Shown piece by piece: positions 22,550-33,829 of a stretch of 64,000 nucleotides of DNA (positions are counted from its first letter, which is position 1; each line of letters starts with the position of its first letter). This DNA comes from Artemia franciscana (taxonomy: Eukaryota > Arthropoda > Branchiopoda > Anostraca > Artemiidae): the NCBI RefSeq assembly GCF_032884065.1, contig NC_088865.1, forward strand, positions 46,967,243 to 47,031,242. The letters are read 5' to 3'. A model generated the notes under the pieces. It ran no database searches. It saw only the letters and a list, made by a program, of their open reading frames with translations, and was not told where the DNA came from. Made by a program: the position numbers and the translations under genes.

Positions 22550-22857
22550 ATGTGGCGAATCACGAGCTTTTCATAATTCTCAAAACGGTAGGGTAGATCC
22601 ACAATCCGGCGTGAGCCTTTTAGTAGGTCTGACCCCAAATTTCTTCCAGAAGTGATAACTTTCAGCGCAAAAGGGGAATTTGTTCCAATTTCTTTGGAAC
22701 TTGATTCGTCATGAACCGAAGCAACCGTTAAGCCTTCTAACAAATATTTTGGTAAACGTGGTCTGCCTCTAGCCCGAAAATTTAATTTTAACTTTTCACG
22801 ATGGGCCTCCACATTTGGCAAATTGAGCCCTCGCATATTTTTTTTTTCCATGTTACT
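22550..22857 (-). CDS. Candidate internal exon of an unidentified protein
   Basis: Minus-strand open frame bounded by a consensus donor (GTAAGT at 22549-22544) exactly where the frame ends, and an acceptor-like TTGTTATTGACCAG just upstream, giving a 308 nt exon. It encodes about 102 residues: a basic N-terminal part with an AT-hook-like core (ARGRPRLPKYL), a Ser-rich middle (HDESSSKEIG) and a C-terminal part ending RFENYEKLVIRHM. Composition is balanced, unlike the Phe/Lys/Asn-rich frames nearby. An ATG lies 6 nt after the acceptor, so a start exon is possible too. I do not recognise the protein, and no partner exon is visible. Confidence 0.45.
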
Positions 22858-22889
22858 CTGGTCAATAACAAGAACGATATAAGAATTTT

Positions 22890-23085
22890 ATTAGGGTTGT
22901 GACCATTTTTATCCGGGTTTACTTACTAAGGGGTCGAATTGTTTCTTGGAAAGGCCATGGACTTGAGACTGGTCATTGACTGCTTTAGTATGGGTAATTT
23001 TTATTGGGGTTTATTTACCAAGGGGTTGAATTGTTTCTTGGAAAGGCCTTGGACTTGAGACTGGTCATTGACTGCTTTTGTAGTT
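22890..23085. repeat. Tandem duplication, about 92 bp x 2
   Basis: A block with TTACTAAGGGGTCGAATTG, TTTCTTGGAAAGGCCATGG and ACTTGAGACTGGTCATTGAC occurs twice head to tail with only a few differences, indicating a recent local duplication. Confidence 0.9.
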
Positions 23086-23869
23086 TGCTTTGGTAGTTCT
23101 ACAGCAAGACTCGGGTCTTGCTATAACAAATTTAAATACTCTGGGGACATTTTGTTTCGTTCACATTAGTTATTAATTAGCTTGTTTTATATATCTTTAA
23201 TTCTTATTTCAGTACGAAGATTATGCAAAATTGTACATATACTACAATATATAAATTTGTCCTGAATTTATTTTAGTGGTACAATAATAACCAAAACGAT
23301 AGATCATTCTTTTTAAAATAAAACTTTTGCTTCTTATTCGGCCCTTGTGCTGTGTTCAATTTATCTCTAGGATTAGACGCAGCTTATCCTTAATTATTTA
23401 TACAATACAATTTTCTTATATATTCATTAACCGGCAGTTTGGTGTCTGCACCCTACTTCTTCTCTAGACTGTTTAAACAGGTTACAACTAATTAATGCTT
23501 GACTGAATCGCTCCTGAACAATCCAAGTGGTTAGTCCCTTGGTGTAATTTATGCATTCTTAGATGCTCCGATTACAGCTCAATCTAACCTTTTGAGGGGA
23601 ATTTTTGATTTTGGAACACTAATATGTAAAGTATTAGAAGGGACTGCAGCCAGGAGGTATATATTATAGAAATAAGTTTCTGATTGTTGAATAGAAAATT
23701 TTTTGCTCTATTTTTTTGATACCCCACAACAACAATTTCAAGCATAACAATCTAGAATGCAAACCCGAAACAGGTTTTTTAATTATTTTGGAATTATAAA
23801 AAAATAATAATTGTCGGCTTTAAGATTTGATTAGGCCAAAATATTCGTCAGATTTGTTTTTACTTCTAT
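23086..23869. other. Stretch without recognisable gene
   Basis: AT-rich, no open frame with motifs, no repeat recognised. Confidence 0.35.
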
Positions 23870-24002
23870 TGACATAAAAACCGCCAAAATCACTAATTCA
23901 GGAATGTCAGGCAAACTCCAAATGTTTAACATGGGAGGTATAGGAAGATTCTTTAGAGTCCGTCCTGCCTTAAGAAAGCTTCTACCCGATTTTGATAGTA
24001 TT
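23870..24002 (+). repeat. Short dispersed repeat, second copy
   Basis: Inverted copy of 18597-18705; here too it ends at the outer edge of an A half-foldback (AAAAAAACAAGTTTTTTTTT at about 24007). Confidence 0.75.
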
Positions 24003-24143
24003 AAGTAAAAAAACAAGTTTTTTTTTTAAATGAAAGTAAGGAACAACATTAAAACTTAAAACGAACAACAAATTACTCCGTGTTTGAAAGGGGCTGTTCC
24101 CTCCTGAAAGCCCCGCTCTTTACACTGAGGTCTCTTACTGTTT
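24003..24143 (+). repeat. A foldback, left half only
   Basis: Runs from AAATGAAAGTAAGGAACAAC to CCCCGCTCTTTACACTGAGG and a remnant loop (TTACTGTTTT), then is cut off at the TC start of the next B unit. Confidence 0.8.
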
Positions 24144-25898
24144 TCAAACAGTTCGTGGTAACGAACTGTAGTAAGGAGCGACCCGGCTCAATAGTAACCA
24201 AAACTCTAAAAAATTGAATTTTGATATCAATAGCTACATCAAAAGAGTCGCATTTTAATGCTGATTTTAAATATATAAGTTTCATCAAGTTTAGTGTTAC
24301 CCATCAAAAGTTACGAGCCTGAGAAAATTTGCCTTATTTAGGAAAATGGGGGCAAACACCCCCTAAAAGTCGTAGGATCTTAACGAAAATGACACCATCA
24401 GATTCAGCGTATCAGAGAACCATACTGTAGAAGTTTCAAGCTCCTATCTACAAAAATGTGGAATTTTGTATTTTTTGCCAGAAGACAAATCACGGGTGCG
24501 TGTTTATTTGTTTGTTTGTTTTTTGTTTTTTTTTTTTCCCCAGGGGTCATCGTATCGACCAAGTGGTCCTAGAATGTCGCAAGATGGCTCATTCTAATGG
24601 AAATGAAAAGTTCTAGTGCCCTTTTTAAGTGACCAAAAAAATTGGAGGGCATCTAGGCCCCCTCCCACGCTCATTTTTTTCCCAAAGTCAACGGATCAAA
24701 ATTTTGAGATAGCCATTATGTTTCGCATAGTCGAAAACCATAATAACTATGTCTTTGGGGATGATTTACTCCCCTGCAATCCCTGGGGGAGGGGCTGCAA
24801 GTTACAAACTTTGACCATTGTTTACATATAGTAATGGTTATTGGGAAGTGTACAGACGTTTTCAGTGGGATTTTATTTTGTTTGGGGGTGGGGCTGAGGA
24901 GAGGGGGCTATGTTGGGGGATCTTTCCTTGGAGGAATCTGTCATGGGGGAAGAAAAATTCAATGACAAGGGCGCAGGATTCTCCAGCATTACTATAAGAA
25001 AACAATGAAAAATAAACATGAAAACGTTTTTTCAAATGAAAGGAAGAAGTAGCATTGAAACTTAAAACGAACAGAGATTATTACGCATATGAGGGGTTCT
25101 AAAAATACTTTAGCATAAAGAGCGAGGTATTTAGGAGGAGATAAATACCTTGCTCTTTATGCTAAAGTATTTTTTAGCAATTTCAACTATTTATTCTGCG
25201 GCCTTTCTGATTCAGGGGTCATTCTTAAAGAATTGGAACAAAACTTACGATTTAGTGTAAAGAGCGAGGTATTATCGAGGGTACAAATCCCCTCGTATAC
25301 ATAATAGGAATATAAGGTTATGAAAGTTTGTTACGTAAGTTAATTCTTAAGTTACGTATATTTTTTACTAATAAAAACGTTCGTTAAAAATTAAAAGTTC
25401 TAGTTGCCTTTTTAAGTAACCGAAAAATTGGAGAGCAACTAGGCCTCCTTCTCCACCCCTTATTTTTCAAAATCGTCTGATCAAAACTAATAGAAAGCCA
25501 TTTAGCCAGAAAAAGAATTAATATACAAATTTCATTTTAATAATTTATGTGCGGAGAGCCAAAACCATTCATGCATTAATTCAAAGACGTTCAGAAATTA
25601 AATAAAAAAAAACTAATTTTTTTAGCTGAAAGTAAGGAGCGACATTAAAACTTAAAACGAACAGAAATTACTCCGTATATGAAATGAGTTGTCCCCTCCG
25701 CAATCCCTCGCTCTTTACGCTAAAGTTTGACTCTTTGCCACAATTCTACTTTTTAAAACAATTTAAAGCTTTAGCGTAAAGAGCGAGGGATTGCGGAGGG
25801 GACAACTCATTTCATATACGGAGTAATTTCTGTTCGTTTTAAGTTTTAATGTCGCTCCTTACTTTCAGCTAAAAAAATTAGTTTTTTTTATTTAATTA
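24144..25898 (+). mobile_element. B unit, plus orientation, full length with A foldback
   Basis: Begins TCAAACAGTTCG with the hairpin and ends in a complete A foldback at 25596-25898. It contains the middle hairpin at 25103-25172 (ATAAAGAGCGAGGTATTTAG pairing with its complement), and two homologous blocks starting AAAAGTTCTAG at 24606 and 25398. The A loop reads GACTCTTTGCCACAATTC on the plus strand, the reverse of the loop in the otherwise similar unit at 51153. Confidence 0.9.
25596..25898. repeat. A foldback, near-perfect arms
   Basis: GAAATGAGTTGTCCCCTCCG with CAATCCCTCGCTCTTTACGC on the left pairs without visible mismatch with GCGTAAAGAGCGAGGGATTG and CGGAGGGGACAACTCATTTC on the right; outer arms pair as well (AACTAATTTTTTTAGCTGAA). 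Confidence 0.92.
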
Positions 25899-26690
25899 AA
25901 AGTAGATTTGAGAGAAAGAGTCAAACTTTAGCGTAAAAATCGGGGCGTCGAGGAGGGAACAATCCCTTTCATATACAGACTAATTTCTGTTCGTTTTAAG
26001 TTTTATTGTTGCTCCATACATTCATTTAAAAAAAACTTTTTTTTTAATTTAATTTCTGGACGTTTTTGAATTAATGCATGTTTTGATCTTGGCTCTCCAC
26101 ACATAAATAATTACAACGAAATTTGCATATTTATTAATTGTAATTAATCGGAAGATTTTGAGAAAAAAGGAAAGAGGGAGGAGGCCTACCCTCCAATTTT
26201 TTATTACACAAAAAGCAACTAGAACTTTTAATTTTCCACGAACGTTTTAATTGGTAAAAAATATACGTAGCTTACAAATTAACTTACGTAACGAACTACT
26301 ATATTCGTATGTTCTTATTGCGTATATGAGGGGGTTCACCCCTCGTTGATACATCGCTCTTTACATTAAAGCTTAAATTCTGTCCCAATTCCTGGAGAAT
26401 GACCCCTGAATCACAAAGGCCGTAGAATAAATAGCTGAAATTACTAAGAATACTTTAGCGTAAAGAGTGAGGTATTACGAGGTGGTAAAATCCTCGTATG
26501 CGCAATAATTTTTGTTCGCTTTAAGTTTTAATGCTGCTCCTTACTTTCGGTAGAAAGTTCGGTAAAAAGAAAATCCTGCGCCCCCTTCATTGAAATTCCC
26601 TTCCCCCATGAAAAGTTCCTCCATGGAAATATCCTCCCACGTACACCCCCTCAAACTCTCTCCCCTTAACCAAAAAAAAAGTAAAAAAAA
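25899..26690 (-). mobile_element. Partial B unit, minus orientation, with A half-foldback
   Basis: 25899-26060 is the right half of another A foldback (GGGGCGTCGAGGAGGGAAC, TAATTTCTGTTCGTTTTAAG). It is followed by minus-oriented B sequence (GGCTCTCCACACATAAATAA, TACTTTAGCGTAAAGAGTGA, TTCCTCCATGG). The copy stops near 26680 at an A-rich junction with a plus-oriented unit, so two units meet head to head here. Confidence 0.85.
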
Positions 26691-28356
26691 AGTAAGGAGC
26701 GACCCGGCTCAATAGTAACCAAAACTCTAAAAACTGGAATTTTGACACCAATTCCTACATCAAAAGAATTGCATTTTAATACTGTTTTTCAATATATAAG
26801 TTTCATCGAGTTTAGTCTTACCCATCAATAGTTACGAGCCTGAGAAAATTTGCGTTATTTTAGAAAATAGGGAGAAACGCCCCCTAGAAGTCATAGCATC
26901 TTAACGAAAATCACACCATCAGATTCAACGTATCAGAGAACCCTACAGTAGAAGTTTCAAGTTCCTATCTACAAAAATGTGGAATTTTGTATTTTTTGAC
27001 AGAAGGCAGATCACGGATGCGTGTTTATTTGTATTGTTTTTTTTCCCCAGGGGTGATCGTATCGACCCAGTTGTCCTAGAATGTTGCAAGAGGGCTCATT
27101 CTAACGAAAATAAAAAAGTTCTAGTGCCCTTTTTAAGTGACCAAAAAATTGGAGGGCACCTAGGCCCCCTCCCACGCTAATTATTTTACCAAAGTCAACT
27201 GATCAAAATTCTGAGATAGCCATTTTATTCAGCGTAGTCGAAAAACCTTATAACTATGTCTTTGGGGACGACTTACTCCCCCAAAGTCCCCGTGGGAGGG
27301 GAAACAAGTTACAAACTTTGACCTGTGCTTACATATAGTAATGGTTATTGGGAAGTGTACAGGTGTTTTCAGGAGGATTTTTTTGGTTGGGGGGAGGGGT
27401 TGAGAAGAGGGGGAACTTTCCATCAATAATTTGTCTTGGGGGAAGAAAATCTCCATGAAGGGAGCGCAGGATTTACTAGCATTATTTAAAAAAAACAATG
27501 AAAAATAAATATGAAAAAGTTCTTTCAGCTGGAAGTAAGGAACAGCATTAAAACTTAAAACAAAAAGAAATTATTACCCATATGAGGGGCTCACCTCCTC
27601 TTAGTACCTCGCTCTTTACACTAAAGCATTTTTAGTAATTCCAACTATTTATTCTACGGCTTTTCTGATTCTGGGGTCATTCTTAATGAATTGGGACAAA
27701 ATTTAAGCTTTAGTGTAAAGAGCGAGGATCTGACAAGGGGGCGAACCCCCTCATATATGTAATAAAAATATGAGAATACAAAAGTTCTTTACGTAAGCTA
27801 ATTTATAAGTTACGTAACTCTTTTACTCATAAAAATATTCGTAAAAATTAAAAGTTCTACTTGCCTTTTTAATTAACCAAAAAATCGGAGGGCAACTAGG
27901 CTTCCTTCCCACTCTTTTTTTTCTCAAAATCATTCGATCAAAATTATGAGAAAGCCATTTAGCCAAAAAAAAAAAAATGCAAATTTTGTTTTAATTATTC
28001 CTCTGCGGAGAGCCAAAATTAAAACATGCATTGATTCAAAAACGTTCAGAAATTAAATTAAAAAAAACAAGTTTTTTTAACTGAAAGTAAGGAGCGACAT
28101 TAAAACATAAAACGAACAGAAATTACTTCGTATATGAAAGAGGCTGCTTCCTCATCAACGCCCCGCTCTTTACGCTAAGTTTTTTAGTGTTTTAAAACGA
28201 AGAATTGAGAGAAAGAGTCAAACCTTAGCGTAAAGAGCGGGGCGTTGATGAGGAAGCAGCCTCTTTCATATACGAAGTAATTTCTTTTCGTTTTAAGTTT
28301 TAATGTCGCTCCTTACTTTCAGTTAAAAAAACTTGTTTTTTTTATTTAATTATAGA
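26691..28356 (+). mobile_element. B unit, plus orientation, lacking its terminal hairpin
   Basis: Starts at AGTAAGGAGCGACCCGGCTC, immediately after where the hairpin should be, fused to the minus-oriented unit on the left. It then has all the usual blocks and ends in a complete A foldback (28048-28356) of the GGCTGCTTCCTCATCAACGC subtype. Confidence 0.9.
28048..28356. repeat. A foldback, near-perfect arms
   Basis: GAAAGAGGCTGCTTCCTCAT with CAACGCCCCGCTCTTTACGC pairs with the right arm without visible mismatch except near the loop. The loop reads GAATTGAGAGAAAGAGTC on the plus strand. Confidence 0.92.
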
Positions 28357-28659
28357 TAGGAGCTTGAAACCTCTACGATAAGTTTCTCTGATACGCTGAA
28401 TTTGATGGTGTGATTTTCGTTAAGATTGTATGACTTTTAGAGGGTATTTCCCCCTATTTTCTAAAATGAGGGAAATTTTCTCAGGCTATTAAAGTTTGAT
28501 CGGAAAGACTAATCTTGATGAAACTTACATATTTAAAATGAACATTAAAATGCGATTCTTTTGATATAATTATTGGTATCAAAATTCCGATTTTTAGAGT
28601 TTCGGTTACTATTGAGCCGGGTCGCTCCTTACTACAGTTTGTTACCACGAACTGTTTGA
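28357..28659 (-). mobile_element. B unit terminal fragment, minus orientation
   Basis: From TAGATAGGAGCTTGAAACC to the hairpin end at 28659 (ACAGTTTGTTACCACGAACTGT-like, one stem change, then TTGA). It is joined directly to the A foldback on its left, so the middle of the unit is deleted. Confidence 0.85.
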
Positions 28660-30000
28660 TACTCTGATTCAAAATACCCCTGCAATCCCTATATATACTG
28701 TGTTGATTTGCATAACAAGTTTTTCTTTTCCCTTTAAAAATAGGACTTTGTATTTGGGGTTAAACTGAAGTTGCATATATGTAGCAATATTAGTCTTATA
28801 CACAGTATTTACAGTACTTCCCATAGTTAAACATCGATGTATGGTGCAAACAAAGGAGTTGCAAATCCTCCAGATGCATACCTCTACTGACAAATATTTC
28901 TATGAGAGGGGCCATTAAACGTTTTATTATATTTATGATAAAGGAAAATCCAGTGATGATAGATACTGTCTCTGTTTAACACATATCATCATGTCAGTAA
29001 CTTCCAGGATGAAGCCACCTTCTCAATCTTCTCTTAAATTAGTAATAACTGCAGTATCTCCAGCAATATAAATTTGTTATATTTTCTGTAGTAGGCCTAG
29101 GTGGAAAACTGTCATAAAGAAAAGAGAAATCAGTTCAATTTTTAGATGATGAGCTATTTGTGCTAATGACCTACAACTACTCTTTCCTCTCTTTTGGCTG
29201 TTCAGTTTCAATTACTATGTCCTCGGAACTCCTGAAAAGCTGGAAGTTTTAACATGTAAGCTTCAGATAATTTCAAATTCCAGCTTGGAAACAAAACAAT
29301 TTTTCCTTTTTCCTTGAAAAAAATTACTTTTGAAAGCTAATTATGAAGTCTCAAAGAATTAAAGTACACAATTTCTTTAAAAGTTTTATAAAATAGGAAT
29401 TATAAAGTCTTGATTGTAACCCTTTTTTTTTAGAATCGCTCTGCAGTTTGGTAATACCCATACTCAGAAATAATATATGTATTTATATGACAAAAATTGT
29501 CAATTTTGCTACAAAATTAGCTGCGTTTGAATATTGGGAAACATAATGATTTCTTTGATATCATGGCAAAAAACCTGAAGGATTTAAAAACGAGCATGAA
29601 TTAGCGTAACATAGTTTACACGCTACTGAAAAAAAAATGAAGGTGATATGCAGTTTAATGGAGCTCTTTACATTACCGTGAAAAACTTAATTTGTGGATA
29701 GAAAACTAAAATATATATTTTTTTTGTTTTGTTTCGTTTCATGGAAAAATACTACATTTTATATCTTGTCGTTCTCTCCTATGAGAATCCATAGTTTAGC
29801 GTTCTATTTGCATGTCAAAGTAACTATTTCCAAAATTTTTAAATTTAAAAATTTTTAATTTCTAATTCTGACACAAAAAGTTTTTAATTTAGTTTTTACC
29901 TTAGTTTTTTTTTTACCTAAAAAATAAAACTTAATACCATTCCCAAAATATTCTATCTATGCTCTTCGCCAGCTTAAATAGACTTATACTCTTTTGATTT
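28660..30000. other. Stretch without recognisable gene
   Basis: AT-rich, largely single-copy-looking sequence. A 74-codon minus-strand frame at 28669-28893 has no recognisable motif. No splice-bounded exon or repeat was identified. Confidence 0.35.
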
Positions 30001-30990
30001 AGTTAAATTGAAAGAGCAGAGGTAATAATTGTAATAGCCCTAAGAGTTTCAGCTTAATAGCCCCAGTTGTTCTTGACATGTCTAACTCGCAATCAGACTA
30101 ACACAGTTCCTTTTTAATTACTTTTAAAGCAACATTAGGTTTGAAGCATAATGGGAACATTGCATAGTTGTTTGGGTTTGATCTACCCAATATCACTAAA
30201 GACATAGTTACTGGACTGTTCTAATTGGCTGAATAAAATGATTGTCTCAGAATCATTCCCCCTGAACGTTCCCGAAGAATTTCACCTTAATATCCATAGC
30301 GTCATTTGTAACTATAACTTGATTGGTAGTTTTAATAGTATACACATAGTGCCTTCTGGCTAGTTAAAAATCCGCCACAACGTCCCCTTACAGGTCTACC
30401 TTAGTCACGGAAGCCGTTCTTGAAAAATTGTTTTGCCGCCTTTTCAAAATCTAAATTCTCATAGCTCGTTTTGATTTAGTTCAACATCTGCCTAGACGTT
30501 CCTTGGAAGCTTAAAACCTTCAGCTTGCATAGTAACGATAATTTTAGTTGCAGTAGTAGTATTAGTAGCAGTATGCACAAAACCCCTCTGGTTTTTGAAC
30601 AGCCCTTCAACATACGCTCAAAGTTCGAGCTTAATAAAATCTAACATTCCTGAATAATTCCTGATACGTTCTCTCAACAACTCGTTTGGGCATAGTGTGC
30701 TTCGATTTAGTTCATTAGTGTTTCAGCATTTCCCGAAACTTTCACCTTGATACCCTTAGCTTTAGCAACAGTAGTAGAAGTACGAGCAGTAATAGAAGTT
30801 GTTGTAGTAGTATTAGAATAAAAAGTAGTAGCCTAGGCTTTAATAGCAGTAGCAGTATTAGGAATAATACTCGCAGTAGAAGCAATAGATTTAGTAGCAG
30901 CATAAATAGAAGCAGTTGCATTAGGATGAAACTATTGTCTTTCGGCTAGCTCAAAATCCCCTAAAATAGGACCTATCACGTTTGACTCTT
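30001..30990 (-). repeat. Family E decayed tandem array with imperfect (GTA)n
   Basis: About 240 bp modules recur at roughly 30250, 30490 and 30725: CCCGAAGAATTTCACCTTAA, TTGGAAGCTTAAAACC, CCCGAAACTTTCACCTTGAT. Read on the minus strand the core is GGTATCAAGGTGAAAGTTTC, which resembles the core repeated on the plus strand at 53.4-55.0 kb. 30540-30570 and 30765-30930 carry imperfect GTA/GCA trinucleotide runs. Confidence 0.6.
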
Positions 30991-30991
30991 A

Positions 30992-31292
30992 TTAAATAAA
31001 AAAAAACTAGTTTTTTTAGCTGAAAGTAAGGAGCGACATTAAAACTTAAAACAAACAGAAATTACTCCGTAAATGAAATGGGTTGTCCCCTCCACAGTCC
31101 CTCGCTCTTTACGCTAAAGTTTGACTCTTTGCCACAATTCTACTTTTTAAAACAACTAAAAACTTTAGCGTAAAGAGCGTGGGACTGCGGAGGGGACAGC
31201 CCATTTCATATACGGAGTAATTTCTGTTCGTTTTAAGTTTTAATGTCGCTCCCTACTTTCAGCTAAAAAAACTAGTTTTTTTTATTTAATTT
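30992..31292. repeat. A foldback, near-perfect arms
   Basis: Begins AACTAGTTTTTTTAGCTGAA; stem TGGGTTGTCCCCTCCACAGT pairs with ACTGCGGAGGGGACAGCCCA with two differences; both arms share CGCTCTTTACGCTAAAG. Each outer end contains the small palindrome AAAAAACTAGTTTTTT. Confidence 0.9.
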
Positions 31293-32746
31293 CTGAACGT
31301 TTTTGAATTAATGCATGTTTGATTTTGGCTCTCCGCACATAAATTATTGAAATGAAATTAGTATATTAATTTTTTTTTTGGCTAAATGGCTTTCTCTTAG
31401 TTTTGATCAGACGATTTTGAGAAATAAGGGGTGGGGAAGGAGGCCTAGCTGCCCTCCAATTTTTCGGTTACTTAAAAAGGCTACTAGAACTTTTAATATT
31501 CAACAAACGTTTTTATTAGTAAAAAATATACGTAACTTAAGAATTAACTTACGTAACAAACTTTTATATTCTTATATTTTTATTATGTGTACGAGGGGGT
31601 TTGTACCCTCATTAATACCTCGCTCTTTACACTAAATCGTAAGTTTTGTTCCAATTCTTTAAGAATGACCCCTGAATCAAATAGGCCGTAGAATAAATAG
31701 TTGAAATCACTAAAAATATTTTAGCATAAAGAGCGAGGTATTTATCTCCTCCTAAATACCTCGCTCTTTATGCTTAAGTATTTTTAGAACCCTTCATATG
31801 CGTAATAATCTCTGTTTGTTTTAAATTTTAATGCTATTCCTTACTTTCATTTGAAAAAACGTTTTCATGTTTATTTTTTCATTTTTTTTTTTTATAGTAA
31901 TGCTAGAAAATCCTACGCCCTTTTCATTGAATTTTTTTCCCCCATGGCATATTTCTCCAAGGAAAGATCCTCCCACATAGCCCCCTCCCTCAACCCTACC
32001 CCCAAAACCAAAAAAATCCCCCTGAAAACGTCTGTACACTTCCCAATAACCATTATTATATGTAAATACTGGTTGAAGTTTGTAACTTGCTACCCCTCCC
32101 CCAGGGACTGTGGGGGAGTAAGTCATCCCTAAAACATTGTTATTAAGATTTTCGACTATGCCAAACAAAATGGCTATCTCAAAATTTTGATCCGTTGACT
32201 TTGGGAAAAAAATGAGCGTGGGAGGGGGCCTAGATGCCCTCCAATTTTTTTGGTCACTTAAAAAGGGCACTAGAACTTTTCATATCCATTAGAATGAACC
32301 CTCTTGCGACATTCTAGGACCACTTGGTTGATACGATGATCCCTGGGAAAAAAAACAAAAAAAAACAACAAAAAAACAAACAAATAAACACGCACCCGTG
32401 ATTTGTCTTCTGGCAAAAAATGCAAAATTCCACATTTTTGTAGATAGGAGCATGAAACTTCTACAGTAGGGTTCTCTGATACGCTGAATCCGATGGTGTC
32501 ATTTTCGTTAAGATCCTACGACTTTTAGGGGTTTTTCCCCCCTATTTTCCTAAATAAGGCAAATTTTCTCAGGCTCGTAACTTTTGATGGCTAAGACTAA
32601 ACTTATGAAACTTATATATTTAAAATCAGCATTAAAATGCGATTCTTTTGATGTAGCTTTTTATATCAAAATTCAATTTTTTAGAGTTTTGGTTACTATT
32701 GAGCCGGATCGCTCCTTACTACAGTTCGTTACCACGAACTGTTTGA
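30992..32746 (-). mobile_element. B unit, minus orientation, full length with A foldback
   Basis: Read from 32746 on the minus strand: TCAAACAGTTCG hairpin, all the standard blocks, the middle hairpin (31725-31795, GCGAGGTATTTATCTCCTCC), and the A foldback at 30992-31292. The A loop in unit orientation is the same as at 51153 and opposite to 24144. It and the 51153 unit share long near-identical blocks, so they look like closely related copies. Confidence 0.9.
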
Positions 32747-33480
32747 AAAGCGAACTACAACTTTCAATTTCTAACCAAATGAGCATTCCCAAAGTTTGTA
32801 CGACCAACCTTTCCTCAAAAGCCTTGTGTACCCTCAAGGCATAACCTAGAACCTTGTTCCCACGCTCTGGTGGGTTTCCGTATTCCTGAAGACCTTGTAA
32901 TATGATCTATTTACTGTTTTCACAAAATGACTGTTTAAAATTTTTTATTGGAAGCGATTGGGGAAAATAGTACTGGAGGAGGGGCTGGTTGCCCTTCAAT
33001 CATTTTTTTACTCTTAAAAAGGGCACTAGGCCTGTGATTTCCAATCAAATGGGTAAATAGTATAATTTATAGTCCTGGTTCTGAGGGCTACGGGGAATGT
33101 CATCCCCAAAGGTATAATTACTAGGTCTTTCAACTATGACAAACAAAATGTCAATTTGAAAATTTTGATTAAATTTCTCTGGGAGATATAATGGGCCTGG
33201 ATAGGCTGGTTCCCTTCCAGTAAATTTTAACTCTTTGAAGGAACTAAAGATTTCAATATACCTTGCAGGATTTTCGCAGGGGGAAGGGGTAATGTATCAC
33301 TAGAAAGGGACTTGGTCTTCTACTGTGCCTGTGATTCAGTCAAGGATTTTTAGGTGCAATGCATAAATGTAAATTAAAAACCTGATTTCTATGATATTTT
33401 TGGAGGGGGGGCTGCTGATTTTACATGAATTTGTAAAAGTTAACTTTAAGGATGCAACGATCTCAAATACGTATTTTTAA
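32747..33480 (-). repeat. Decayed tandem modules related to the B unit
   Basis: 32960-33060 (GGTTGCCCTTCAATC, TTAAAAAGGGCACTAGG) and 33130-33250 (TCAACTATGACAAACAAAAT, TGGTTCCCTTCCAG) are diverged copies of the B block that reads TTAAAAAGGGCACTAGAAC in the adjoining unit. They extend the repeat beyond the hairpin end of that unit. Confidence 0.5.
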
Positions 33481-33829
33481 CAGTAAATTCATATTCTTAA
33501 TAGAAATCTAACTAAAATAAGAAATTTTATATGGTAATTGCTATTATCTTTCACAAATACACGTATCCATGAAAAAAAAGTGAAAAAGACATCAGGTGCT
33601 TTCCACATTAAAAGATTATAGCTAATAAAAATAAAGGTAACACTTCTTGATATTGTTTCCAAATAGTTAGAATTCTTTATAAGAACACTGGTGTTTGTTA
33701 TTCTTAGTCTAAAGAAAAGCTTTCCGAAGAAGTTTTTCAAAGAAAAGTAAAGGCCATATCAACCTTATGATCGGCAGATACAAATACCTTTAAAAATATT
33801 AAACTCAAATTGATCAGAAATAAGTATTG
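33481..33829. other. Stretch without recognisable gene
   Basis: Very AT-rich; minus-strand frames here are Phe/Leu/Ile-rich and overlap each other in two frames. Confidence 0.35.

Noticed and set aside
24616..24831. A 71-codon frame (PFLSDQKNWRASRPPP...) recurring at 14149, 24616, 32270 (minus), 37123 and 50458
   Set aside because: It recurs because the B unit recurs. It starts from GTG, not ATG, copies at 27.1 and 51.6 kb carry stops or shifts, and no codon-level constraint is visible. Treated as non-coding repeat sequence.
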